Source: Chloroflexota bacterium | Lineage (GTDB): Bacteria; Chloroflexota; UBA6077 | Length of the DNA stretch: 7,669 bases | Assembly: GCA_021806765.1 (NCBI GenBank) | Contig: JAJZQR010000261.1 | Coordinates: forward strand, 1 to 7,669 | Direction: 5' to 3' | Part shown: positions 1-6,342 of the stretch, piece after piece | Numbering within the stretch: the stretch's first letter is position 1 | Layout of the letters: each line of letters opens with the position of its first letter | Program-made: the position numbers and the translations under genes | Notes under the pieces: model-generated | What the model saw: the letters and a program-made list of their open reading frames with translations, nothing else | Told to the model about the DNA's origin: nothing | The model's database searches: none

Positions 1-1044
1 TCGGCCGAAGGGCAGGATCTGTTGGGTGTCGATGGCACCCCAGAAGGTCAACTCCTTCCCGAACTCCCGCTTCAGCTTCGCGGTGTCTCCCATGCCGGCC
101 GCGCTCACCTGCACGGGGTTGAGGATATCCACGCCCATCTCGATCAGGTCCGGTATGAACTGGTACATGGCCCCATCGGAGTGAAAGAAGATCTTCGCCT
201 GAGAGCGCCGCTTGACGAAGGAGATGATCTGGCCAAGCCTCGGCTTGAAAAAGCGGCTGTACACGGCCGGGGAGAACAGCGGAGCCCGCTGTGTGCCAAG
301 GTCGTCGGACATCACCACCACGTCCACGCAGTCGCCGACCTCGCCGAGGAAGAGGTCCCAGGCGCGGAGGGCGATCTCCGTGACGCGGTCGAGTAGGGCT
401 TCGACAAAAGCGGGGTTGTCCATGAGATCCATCATGCCCTCGGTGTATCCGCGCAGCCAGAGGAGCCTGCTGGTGAGGTCGGTGCCCAGCGGGCAGGACC
501 CGACCAGTGCGTAGTCGGTAGCGTTGCGCAGGCGCAGCGCCTCCTCGCGCAGCCCCGCGTAGCGGGCGGGGTCCCCCGGGTCTGGCCAGTCGTAGGCTCT
601 CAGGGCCTCGATGGTGGGCTCCTTGATGGGGGCCTCCACCCTGTCGAAGTAGTGGCCGCCGCTCAAGGGCATCTGCAAGCGCGAACCCCACTCGTCGTAG
701 AACAGCTGGTACTCATGATCCTGGGAGAGGCGCAACTGCCAGCGCGAAGGCGGCCGGGGGGCAATGCCGATGCAACAAGCATCCACGGCCTGGAGCAGCC
801 GCGGGTCCAGTTCCGGCAGTTGCTGAACCTGGTCGACGATCTTGAGGGGGGCGACCTCGAGCCCCAGCGCACCAACCAGGTCGAGATAGGCCCGCTTGCA
901 GATGGAGGTCACCTTGGTGCCCCCCAGGTCGAAGGGCACTAGATCCGGCTCGCGGTGCTCCAGGGCGGCCTTGATTCTGTCTCTGGGTGTGGTCGATCGC
1001 GCCGCCTCGCCTCCCCCAGCCGGCGAGTCCAATTCTCTCCCCAT
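1..1044 (-). CDS. URO-D-like family protein (uroporphyrinogen decarboxylase / MtaA superfamily), C-terminus cut by window edge
   Basis: The first 348 codons are open from the ATG at 1044 to the left edge, so the C-terminus is missing. The family contains haem-pathway uroporphyrinogen decarboxylase and corrinoid-linked methyltransferases. Visible landmarks are the N-terminal TPRDRIKAALEHREPD block (about residues 19-34), the conserved DDLG followed by a SPAVYSRFFKP segment (about 247-268), FFHSDG (286-291) and FWGAIDT (334-340). His288-x-Asp290 stands where MtaA/MtbA enzymes have the zinc ligands His-x-Cys. The protein is therefore probably neither haem URO-D nor a classical CoM methyltransferase; many such catabolic-cluster paralogues have no known reaction. 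A GGGAGG ribosome binding site four bases upstream supports this start, although it gives about 17 residues before the usual family start. It lies 47 bases after the cyclase gene, probably in the same transcript. Confidence 0.88.
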   Translation of the reverse strand, partial: MGRELDSPAGGGEAARSTTPRDRIKAALEHREPDLVPFDLGGTKVTSICKRAYLDLVGALGLEVAPLKIVDQVQQLPELDPRLLQAVDACCIGIAPRPPSRWQLRLSQDHEYQLFYDEWGSRLQMPLSGGHYFDRVEAPIKEPTIEALRAYDWPDPGDPARYAGLREEALRLRNATDYALVGSCPLGTDLTSRLLWLRGYTEGMMDLMDNPAFVEALLDRVTEIALRAWDLFLGEVGDCVDVVVMSDDLGTQRAPLFSPAVYSRFFKPRLGQIISFVKRRSQAKIFFHSDGAMYQFIPDLIEMGVDILNPVQVSAAGMGDTAKLKREFGKELTFWGAIDTQQILPFGR

Positions 1045-1091
1045 GCTGCCTCCCTATCCTTCGGTAGTCGAGTGTAAGGGTAAGAGCCAAG

Positions 1092-1889
1092 TCAGATTAT
1101 CGCAACCGCCCGGACGGGCGATCCGCTGCCGCCAACGATAGGCAGCGGCAGCCCAAAGAAGGTGAACCGCGGGCGAGGAATGCGCTCCAGGTAGGCCAGG
1201 TTTTCCACGATCTGGATGACATCTTTCCCGATCCAGCCCCGGAGGAGAAAGTTGACGTGCGCGGTGAGGGCGAGGTCGCAGTCGCCATTGGGACTGTCGA
1301 TGCCGACCAGTTTCACCTTCCGCTCGATGAACCAGATGGGGGCGTCATGGCCGAGCCCCGGCGCCTCCTGAGCCCACCTCTCTGGATCCACGTTTGGTCC
1401 GTAACCGTACCTGGCGCTGTGCCCCGTGTGGAGAATCACGATGTCGCCCTCGCGCACCTTGTCCTCTGTCCGCCGCTCGGCTGTCTCCAGGTCCTCGACT
1501 GTGATTGCACGGCTGCCCGCGCACACATCCCGCAGGTCGAGCATGATGGCCTCGCCGCAACAGCGCTCGAGAGGTATCCGGGCAGCATCTTGAGCCTCGC
1601 CGCGATGGTCGAAGTGCGAAGCAGCATCGATGTGGGTGCCCATGTGGGTGCTAATGAGCAGCTGCTCGCTCTGAAAACCGTGACCTCTGCCGCCGATTCC
1701 AGCCTCGGGGGGAAGCCCATCGCAGAGACGGGGTGTCCGCGGCGGATCCCAGCGACTGGCCATCAGCCACTGGGAGAAGACGTGTCGCTGGTACTGCCAG
1801 ATAACCGGAGCCCGCGGGTGGTTTGGATGGTTCAAGACCATCCCTTCGTGGATCGGTATCGTTAGATCGATGATTTCCGTCTTCCTCAT
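1092..1889 (-). CDS. Cyclase family protein, kynurenine-formamidase-like metal-dependent hydrolase
   Basis: The product is 265 residues, close to the usual 210-270 of this family. The family includes bacterial kynurenine formamidase, isatin hydrolase and polyketide cyclase-like proteins, cytosolic enzymes that hydrolyse amides or lactams with zinc or manganese. The opening IIDLTIPIHEGM (about residues 6-17) is typical. The metal-binding signature HxGTHxDxxxH is complete (His82, His86, Asp88, His92). Further conserved parts are GIDSP (197-201), His211, the IVENL glutamate (Glu229) and the C-terminal GSGSPVRAVAI. The frame is open further upstream to 2033, but that extension has no family resemblance. 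The ATG at 1889 is preceded by AAAGGAG only one base away, an unusually tight spacing. A 10-base palindrome, GAAGATCTTC (1899-1908), lies just before it. The substrate is unknown; nothing else here belongs to tryptophan catabolism, so I do not call kynB. Confidence 0.9.
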   Translation of the reverse strand: MRKTEIIDLTIPIHEGMVLNHPNHPRAPVIWQYQRHVFSQWLMASRWDPPRTPRLCDGLPPEAGIGGRGHGFQSEQLLISTHMGTHIDAASHFDHRGEAQDAARIPLERCCGEAIMLDLRDVCAGSRAITVEDLETAERRTEDKVREGDIVILHTGHSARYGYGPNVDPERWAQEAPGLGHDAPIWFIERKVKLVGIDSPNGDCDLALTAHVNFLLRGWIGKDVIQIVENLAYLERIPRPRFTFFGLPLPIVGGSGSPVRAVAII

Positions 1890-2049
1890 TCTCCTTTCGA
1901 AGATCTTCGGCGGGGCGGCAGCCCGGATACTGAGGCTTGCGGAGTAGCCGGGGCGCTCACCGCTGGGCCCCACATCCGCCCGCGATCGAGGCCACAAGTT
2001 ACCAACGCGAAACCAGCCTGCGTGGGTTCGCACACCATGGGCCCACGGG

Positions 2050-2322
2050 CTATCCTTTTACGGCCCCCGCCGTCAGGCCACTGACGATGTACTTCTGGAG
2101 CACCAGGGCGAAGATGATAGGGGGCAGGCTGCCCAGCACGGCCGCCGCGTTCATCGCTCCGTAGTCTATGGAAAACCTGCCCGCGAACTCCGAGATCACC
2201 ACGGGCACAGTCTTGGACGCATCCGTGGAGGTGAACACCACCGCCAGGAAGAACTCGCTCCAGGCGTTCAGCAGCGAGAAGATGGTGGCTACCGCCAGCC
2301 CCGGCAGGGCGAGGGGCAGCTT
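2050..2322 (-). pseudogene. 3' fragment of a MalG-type carbohydrate ABC transporter permease
   Basis: The frame ending at 2050 encodes about 90 residues that match the C-terminal third of carbohydrate ABC permeases of the MalG/UgpE family. It has the end of the EAA-loop region (LPLALPGLAVATIFSLL), the helix with NAWSEFFLAVVFTS, and the classic terminus QKYIVSGLTAGAVKG. Such permeases are normally about 270-300 residues with six membrane segments, so two thirds are missing. Upstream of about 2322 the frame stays open but no longer resembles a permease (SNWSAPVGGEPSG and so on), and it meets a stop near 2491. The only possible start inside is a GTG at 2241. This points to a deletion that fused the tail to unrelated sequence. 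The stretch 2323-2482 holds nothing I recognise. No matching ATPase, binding protein or MalF partner is in the window. Confidence 0.82.
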
Positions 2323-2482
2323 TCCAGCCGGCCCGGAAGGTTCCCCTCCGACGGGTGCAGACCAATTAGATGACCTTCGACTGCAGCCGCCCAGCCGTCT
2401 CCCAGTTTCCCTTGGCCATCGCGGCCGGTTCCTGCCCTTGGCGTCGACCTGGCCCCCATCGCGGGTGAGGCAGAGGCCACCA

Positions 2483-2622
2483 TTACAGGTTCATGGGCAT
2501 TGGTCCCACCTCCCGGACAACCTCAGCAATGGTTGCCAGGCTGTCCCAGATCTCCGGTTCAGGGATATCTTCGGTCACACCCATCACGAACCTGTATCCA
2601 GGCGCCGCCTCTCTCAGGAAAG
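2483..2622 (-). pseudogene. Out-of-frame C-terminal tail of the URO-D-like gene
   Basis: Reading one base on from the frame of the 2559-3578 gene, from about 2620 the minus strand encodes FLREAAPGYRFVMGVTEDI followed by PEPEIWDSLATIAEVVREV and a short end, stopping with TAA at 2483. This is the normal C-terminal pattern of the family (VTEDIPE, then a final helix). One extra base in the AAAGG tract near 2619-2622, or a loss of two or five bases there, explains the shift. Removing one base gives a single protein of 364 residues. The tail has kept its family pattern, so the shift is recent or is a sequencing or assembly error. Confidence 0.8.
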
Positions 2623-3578
2623 GCTGTGGCGCGAACCTCCGCTTTAGGGAGGATATGAACGTTGGACGGGAAGTTGATCCAGAGAACCTTGTCGGGCCAG
2701 GCTGCCCGCCCTTCCGCCACGGTCATGTCGCACATCGGCGCTGGAGAAAACGCCTCGACGATATCCAGCCCGCAGGACGCCACGGCTTCTTTCAGTCCAG
2801 CGATGTTTGCGTCCAAGTGGGACATGGTCATCTTGCCCGCCTGATGAGCCACAGCGGCGAAATCGTTCAGGCAGGGAAGATAGTATTCATTGAAACGGGG
2901 ACGGCCGACCAAGTCGGCGTGGATGTTGCTGCCATACAGCAGCGCGTCCGCCGGGCTATCGACAGCTATCGGGAAGACCTCTTGGTGTTTTCGACACATG
3001 ACATCTTGAAGTGCCAGGAGATCGTCGCGACGCTCCGCGAAGTCGATGCTGAACCGCTCGATGCCCATCAGGTGGTGCATGAGGTGGTGCATCGGCGGGC
3101 TGAACGACCGGCTGATGGTGGTGCCAAAGGCGAGGAGGATCTGACCGATAACGTACCCATCCTCCCCCAAACGATCCGCAGCGCGAAGGAACGTCGCCGG
3201 GCTGGGCTTGAACATCATATCGCGATAGACGAACTCGATTACCCGGTAGTCCTCCGGGCTCTTGATGAAGTAGTCGACGGTCCAGTAGCTGGTTCCATAA
3301 GCGTTCTCCTGCCGCTGGGTGGAGTAGACCTCGCCCACCGGCGTGCGAAGCGTTACCCGAACGTGGGGAACATCGCCCTCGCTGTACCAGCTTTCCACCA
3401 CCTCCACGTGAGGCATGGACACCTGCACCACCGGAACCCGCTGGCTGATGGCCCATCCCGCATTGCGCAGCTCGCGCTCCCGCCACCCTCTGGGCAGCAT
3501 GTCGCCGTAAATGGTCATCGGGATTTGATCGACTTCCTGCCCGCGAAGCGCGTTCACTACCCGCTCCCTGGGTGTCAT
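2559..3578 (-). CDS. URO-D-like family protein with frameshifted C-terminus
   Basis: A second URO-D superfamily protein, only distantly like the one at the left edge. It starts MTPRERVVNALRGQEVDQIP, the standard start of the family. AAGGAGG lies eight bases before the ATG at 3578, which rules out the longer in-frame extension to 3785. Recognisable parts are MGIERFSIDFAERRDDL (171-187), the SPADALLYGSNIHADLVGRPRFNEYYLP segment (208-235), MSHLDAN (252-258) and WPDKVLWINFPSNVH (294-308). His254-x-Asp256 again replaces His-x-Cys of MtaA-type zinc sites. After about residue 319 the frame reads PERGGAWIQVRDGCDRRYP and stops at 2559, unlike the family; the expected tail lies in another frame down to 2483. 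The fold core is complete but the last helix-strand part is lost, so activity is uncertain. Residues 163-171 (MHHLMHHLM) come from a 12-base tandem duplication. The reaction is unknown. Confidence 0.85.
   Translation of the reverse strand: MTPRERVVNALRGQEVDQIPMTIYGDMLPRGWRERELRNAGWAISQRVPVVQVSMPHVEVVESWYSEGDVPHVRVTLRTPVGEVYSTQRQENAYGTSYWTVDYFIKSPEDYRVIEFVYRDMMFKPSPATFLRAADRLGEDGYVIGQILLAFGTTISRSFSPPMHHLMHHLMGIERFSIDFAERRDDLLALQDVMCRKHQEVFPIAVDSPADALLYGSNIHADLVGRPRFNEYYLPCLNDFAAVAHQAGKMTMSHLDANIAGLKEAVASCGLDIVEAFSPAPMCDMTVAEGRAAWPDKVLWINFPSNVHILPKAEVRATAFPERGGAWIQVRDGCDRRYP
3070..3092. repeat. 12-base tandem duplication inside the URO-D-like gene
   Basis: The unit AGGTGGTGCATG occurs twice in direct tandem, with the second copy lacking its last base. 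On the coding strand it gives the repeated tetrapeptide MHHL-MHHL just before the conserved MGIERF block. The reading frame is kept. It looks like a small slippage duplication of four residues. Confidence 0.6.
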
Positions 3579-3595
3579 ATCACTAACCTCCTTCT

Positions 3596-4207
3596 CTCCA
3601 TCCCCCAGTGGCCTCTGCGCAAGCCGAGCAGCCTCGCCACATCGGCCTTTTCGGGCTGCAGACTGGTGACAATGTACCTCATCTCTGCCGTCTTCTTGCC
3701 CTTCTGCTCCACTTCCCGTTGCAGCTTGCACACCTGTCGCGCATACGGCCAGTCGAGGTAACCTTCCATCGCCGCGGACGTCCACAGCTTGCGCACTTCG
3801 TAGCGGTCTCCGTGCTGCCCTTTCTGCTCGGCGATCCCGAACTGCTCCCCAGGCGGCGGGTCACTAAACAGCAGCGCAATATCCTTGTACAGCGTCGGCC
3901 GGTTCTCCTTCACCAGGACCAGGTAGCCCCCGCCCCGATCCACTGTCTGCTAGCATAGGTTTCTCTGGCGCAGAGGGCGTCAGCTGTCACCACCCGATCG
4001 CGAAGATCGATCTCCTCCGGCGGCAGGCGAGGGGCCACGCTCAGTTCCCCCTCGTGCTTCTCGGTCCTTACCCCCCTCTTGCGCCAGCACCAGGTCCGCC
4101 TCGTCGCTGTAGGCGGCTACCAGCCGCACCCCTGGCACCTCTTCCCCGTGGATGCCTCGCAACCCCTTCCCGTGTGCGCGGAGGCACCACCCTTCCACGA
4201 TGCAGGC
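3596..4207 (-). pseudogene. Decayed ISAs1-family transposase fragment
   Basis: Three successive frames together give the central and C-terminal parts of an ISAs1-family DDE transposase. Part one (4198 to about 4075) reads HGKGLRGIHGEEVPGVRLVAAYSDEADLVLAQEG. Part two (about 4073-3945) reads VRTEKHEGELSVAP, then RVVTADALCARET. Part three (3943-3600) reads GGGYLVLVKENRPTLYKDIALLF, then GYLDWPYARQV, YIVTSL and RLLGLRRGHWGME. The first shift is an extra base in a run of six C (4071-4076, plus strand). The second is a lost base near 3941-3945. The first catalytic aspartate, normally in DGKTLRG, reads His (HGKGLRG). The N-terminal part and everything after HWGME are gone, and no terminal inverted repeats are visible. 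It starts one or a few bases after the Gfo/Idh stop and ends at the ribosome binding site of the URO-D-like gene. It cannot transpose. Confidence 0.85.
3596..4207. mobile_element. Remnant of an ISAs1-type insertion sequence, both ends lost
   Basis: This is the DNA extent of the transposase remnant, about 610 bases. Full ISAs1 elements are normally about 1.2-1.5 kb. Neither terminal inverted repeats nor a target-site duplication can be seen at either edge, so the flanks were lost by deletion after insertion. The edges lie next to the stop of the upstream gene and the ribosome binding site of the downstream gene. Confidence 0.7.
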
Positions 4208-4210
4208 CTT

Positions 4211-5272
4211 CTAGCTCAACGACACCACCTCGCCCGTTTCCAGGGCGCGACGGGCCGCCAGAGGCACCAGCACGCTCTGGAGAGCGACGTCAGCGTCGGT
4301 GAGAGGGCGGCTCCCGGTGCGGATGCAGCCGGTGAAAGCACGGTGCTCCTGATACACCATGCTTCGCTCCCAGATCAACCAGCGCTCCTTCTGGGAGGGC
4401 TCCCGCTCCATGTCGCCAAAGGACGGGTCCGGGGCCGCGTGGTACACTGTTCTGTCCGGCCGTTCGGCTCCCCAACAGCAGATAGTCTGGTTGTAGGCCG
4501 AGCACTCCAGCTTCCCCCTGTCTCCGACGATGGTCAGCTCGATGATGTCGTTCCCATAGGGGGAGAACTTGCACATCCCAAGACAGGCTCGCGCTCCATT
4601 GGCGTACTCCACCAGGACCCAGGCGTTGTCGAGCTGCCCGTCCGGGTTTACGTCGTTTCCACCCACCGCCATCACACGCGCGGCCTGAGCGCCGGCGAAC
4701 CAGTTGAACAGATCGAAGTGATGGGAGTTCATCTCCACCAGCGAGCCCCCGGAAAGGCTCGCATCGAACCGCCATCCTCTGGACCCAGGCAAGAGAGGCC
4801 ACCGGAACTCCTTGCACAGAAACATGCGCGGACGGCCGATCTGGTCTCCCCGGATGATCCCCGCTACCTTCGAGTAGAGGTCGGAGTAGCGCATCTCCAA
4901 TCCTATCTGGTAGACGGTGCCGCCGGTGCGGGCAGCCTCGTGGACCAAAAAGGCATCCTCCTCCGTGGTAGCCATCGGCTTCTCGCACAGCACGTGCTTG
5001 CCGGCTGCAAGGGCCGCCACCGTCTGCTCCTTGTGAAGGAAGTTCGGGCTGGCGATCACAACACAGTCGATCTCCTGCTGAGCCAGGAGATCCCTGTAGT
5101 CCTCGAAAAGAGCCGGCCGACCCCGGCAGAGAGCAGCCCCCTGTTCGGCTTTGGCCCGGGATGGGTTGCAAAGAGCGACGATCTCCACATCGTCCATCAT
5201 GGCCAACGCCGGAATGTGAGATCTCAGGGCTATGGATCCAACGCCTATGATGCCGTAGCGGATGGGTTGCAT
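4211..5272 (-). CDS. Gfo/Idh/MocA family oxidoreductase
   Basis: The product is 353 residues, a normal length for this family of NAD(P)-dependent sugar and cyclitol dehydrogenases. The N-terminal Rossmann domain has YGIIGVGSIA (GxGxxA, residues 6-15), ASPNFLH (74-80) and the diagnostic CEKPMATT (96-103) with Lys98. The C-terminal substrate domain has GGSLVEMNSHHFDLFNWFAG (175-194), with His184/His185 and Asp187 as likely catalytic or substrate residues, and ends RALETGEVVSLS. The ATG at 5272 is preceded by GGGAGGAG eight bases away; the same frame runs up to 5323 but that extension lacks support. The protein should be cytosolic and oxidise or reduce a sugar, cyclitol or derivative. The exact substrate cannot be read from the sequence. 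The gene is upstream of the ISAs1 remnant and probably shared a transcript with the URO-D-like gene before or despite the insertion. Confidence 0.94.
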   Translation of the reverse strand: MQPIRYGIIGVGSIALRSHIPALAMMDDVEIVALCNPSRAKAEQGAALCRGRPALFEDYRDLLAQQEIDCVVIASPNFLHKEQTVAALAAGKHVLCEKPMATTEEDAFLVHEAARTGGTVYQIGLEMRYSDLYSKVAGIIRGDQIGRPRMFLCKEFRWPLLPGSRGWRFDASLSGGSLVEMNSHHFDLFNWFAGAQAARVMAVGGNDVNPDGQLDNAWVLVEYANGARACLGMCKFSPYGNDIIELTIVGDRGKLECSAYNQTICCWGAERPDRTVYHAAPDPSFGDMEREPSQKERWLIWERSMVYQEHRAFTGCIRTGSRPLTDADVALQSVLVPLAARRALETGEVVSLS

Positions 5273-5377
5273 CTTCTGCTCCTCCCAGCACAGTGTGGTG
5301 GGCGCCAGACAAGTGGCCAACACCCGTCTGAGCCATCCAATCCGCCCCGACCGCTAGCGTCCAGCCAGGGCGGGGGT

Positions 5378-5394
5378 TTGGGGGTGTCCCCCAA
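5378..5394. repeat. Short G/C-rich hairpin
   Basis: TTGGGGG and CCCCCAA form a perfect seven-base-pair inverted repeat around a three-base loop (TGT). No T-run follows on either strand, so it is not a standard intrinsic terminator. It resembles the short repetitive hairpins scattered through intergenic DNA of many GC-rich bacteria, but one copy cannot establish that. Confidence 0.55.
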
Positions 5395-5409
5395 GAGTGT
5401 CCTATAGCA

Positions 5410-5500
5410 AAGCCAAGGTGAAACCTGCAGGACCGACGCGCGGAAGCGCCCGCTACTGCGGCATTTTCTCGCACCGGGCATGTCGTTCCCGCCTTGGCTT
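5410..5500. repeat. Inverted repeat pair, possible miniature element
   Basis: AAGCCAAGG at 5410-5418 is the exact reverse complement of CCTTGGCTT at 5492-5500. Beyond the nine bases the match is poor. The pair encloses 73 non-coding bases. It could be the ends of a small non-autonomous element or a chance match; no target duplication is apparent. Confidence 0.3.
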
Positions 5501-5523
5501 CAGCTTAGTCCAGCATGGAGTGG

Positions 5524-5552
5524 CAGGGCACCAATGGCAAATGGGTGCCCTG
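5524..5552 (-). terminator. Stem-loop just after the SDR gene, possible terminator
   Basis: CAGGGCACC (5524-5532) pairs perfectly with GGTGCCCTG (5544-5552) around an 11-base loop. It begins eight bases after the SDR stop codon on the minus strand, where a 3' stem-loop is expected. No U-tract follows, so it may be a rho-assisted stop or an mRNA-protecting stem rather than an intrinsic terminator. Confidence 0.45.
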
Positions 5553-5560
5553 ATCATGCA

Positions 5561-6319
5561 CTAGATCATGACGAGGCCGCCGTTCACGTCCAGCACCACT
5601 CCCGTCAGATAGCCAGCGGCGTCGGAGCATAGGAAGAGGGCAGCCCTCGCGATGTCCTCGGTGGTGCCCAAACGCCCCAGCGGGACCTGCTTCAGGAAAT
5701 CGCTCCAGGTCTCCTCGGACCAGGAGTTGGTCATCTCGGTCTGAATAACGCCCGGTGCGATGGCGTTTACGCGAACACCGTGTTTCCCCAGATGCAGCGC
5801 CATGGATCGAGTTATGCCGATGACCCCGGCCTTGGACGACGTGTAATGTACGGGCGAGGCACGGCCGCCGGTTCGCGCGGCCATAGATGAGATGTTCAGG
5901 ATAGTACCCTTCCCCTGCTTCCTCATGAGCGGAAAGACCGCACTGGAACAGAGAAACACCCCCTTCAAGTTGACATCCAGCACGCAGTCCCACTCTTCCT
6001 CGGTCACCTCCTCGAAGGGGGTGAAGAGGTTTATCCCCGCGTTGTTGACCAGGATGTCGAGCCTTCCGAACCTGGCGGAAACCTCCTCCACCATTCCCTG
6101 GGTGCTGGCCGCCGAGGAAACGTCCACCTGCATCGCCAGGCTGTCAATCCCCGCCGTTGCCAGCTCCCTTGCCGCCGCCTCGGCCAGGTCGGGGCGAATG
6201 TCAGCGACCGCTACCCTGGCGCCTGCTCTCCCCAACTCCCTGGCTATGCTGAAGCCTATGCCACGTCCGCCTCCGGTCACAACAGCAACATTGCCCTCCA
6301 CCAGATACTCACTTAGCAT
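5561..6319 (-). CDS. SDR family NAD(P)-dependent oxidoreductase (FabG-like)
   Basis: A classical short-chain dehydrogenase/reductase of 252 residues from the ATG at 6319, the usual length. All key motifs are present: the cofactor loop TGGGRGIG (15-22), NNAG (92-95), the catalytic serine in NISSM (144-145), and the YTSSK catalytic Tyr159 and Lys163. The PGVIQTEM segment (about 189-196) follows the active site, and the conserved YLTGVVLDVNGG end is complete. Asp40 after the second strand (VADI) suggests NAD(H) rather than NADP(H). It is a soluble enzyme acting on an alcohol or ketone; in this setting a sugar or polyol derivative is more likely than fatty-acid synthesis, but that is inference. 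A GTG two codons upstream (6325) is an alternative start. The translation start is embedded in a TAGG tandem repeat. It lies about 20 bases after the ATP-grasp fragment. Confidence 0.94.
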   Translation of the reverse strand: MLSEYLVEGNVAVVTGGGRGIGFSIARELGRAGARVAVADIRPDLAEAAARELATAGIDSLAMQVDVSSAASTQGMVEEVSARFGRLDILVNNAGINLFTPFEEVTEEEWDCVLDVNLKGVFLCSSAVFPLMRKQGKGTILNISSMAARTGGRASPVHYTSSKAGVIGITRSMALHLGKHGVRVNAIAPGVIQTEMTNSWSEETWSDFLKQVPLGRLGTTEDIARAALFLCSDAAGYLTGVVLDVNGGLVMI

Positions 6320-6323
6320 CGGC

Positions 6324-6342
6324 ACCTACCTACCTACCTCCC
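6324..6342 (-). promoter_or_regulatory. Ribosome binding region of the SDR gene made of a tetranucleotide repeat
   Basis: On the plus strand four perfect ACCT units (6324-6339) run into CTCCC. On the mRNA this reads GGGAGG followed by three TAGG-like units up to the start. GGGAGG is 11 bases from the GTG at 6325 and 17 from the ATG at 6319. The last AGG is five bases from the ATG. Each repeat unit can therefore act as a weak Shine-Dalgarno sequence. A change in unit number would move the strong GGGAGG relative to the start by four bases. Confidence 0.5.

Larger units (their letters stand above)
5273..5560. other. Non-coding gap between the SDR and Gfo/Idh genes
   Basis: No reading frame here resembles a protein; the frames that are open are shadows. 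The stretch holds three inverted repeats: a 9-base-pair stem next to the SDR stop, a G/C-rich 7-base-pair hairpin (5378-5394), and a 9-base inverted pair 91 bases apart end to end (5410-5500). A TATAGG box reading on the minus strand (5401-5406) could be a -10 element for the Gfo/Idh gene, but I see no convincing -35 at the right distance. A promoter for the downstream genes is likely somewhere here because the gap is the longest between intact genes. Confidence 0.5.

Noticed and set aside
1092..1889. Calling the cyclase-family gene kynB
   Set aside because: The metal motif is shared by the whole family and no kynurenine-pathway partner is nearby.
1890..2033. N-terminal extension of the cyclase gene up to 2033
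   Set aside because: The extra 48 residues do not resemble the family, and the ATG at 1889 begins exactly where family similarity begins, with a ribosome binding site.
1886..2365. 159-codon minus-strand frame over the permease fragment
   Set aside because: It is another frame of the same DNA; the permease frame ending at 2050 carries the recognisable protein.
3579..3785. N-terminal extension of the URO-D-like gene up to 3785
   Set aside because: It reads an off-frame of the transposase remnant. The ATG at 3578 has an AAGGAGG at good distance and a family-typical start.
5401..5406. Promoter for the Gfo/Idh gene with TATAGG as -10 box
   Set aside because: No acceptable -35 element lies 15-19 bases upstream, so it is mentioned only as a possibility.
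2493..5407. Long plus-strand open frames (422 and 442 codons) opposite the URO-D-like and Gfo/Idh genes
   Set aside because: They are antisense to clear minus-strand genes, have no recognisable family motifs and are typical shadows in GC-rich DNA.
5505..5993. 162-codon minus-strand frame within the SDR gene
   Set aside because: Shadow of the SDR gene with low-complexity Gly/Arg/His content and no motifs.
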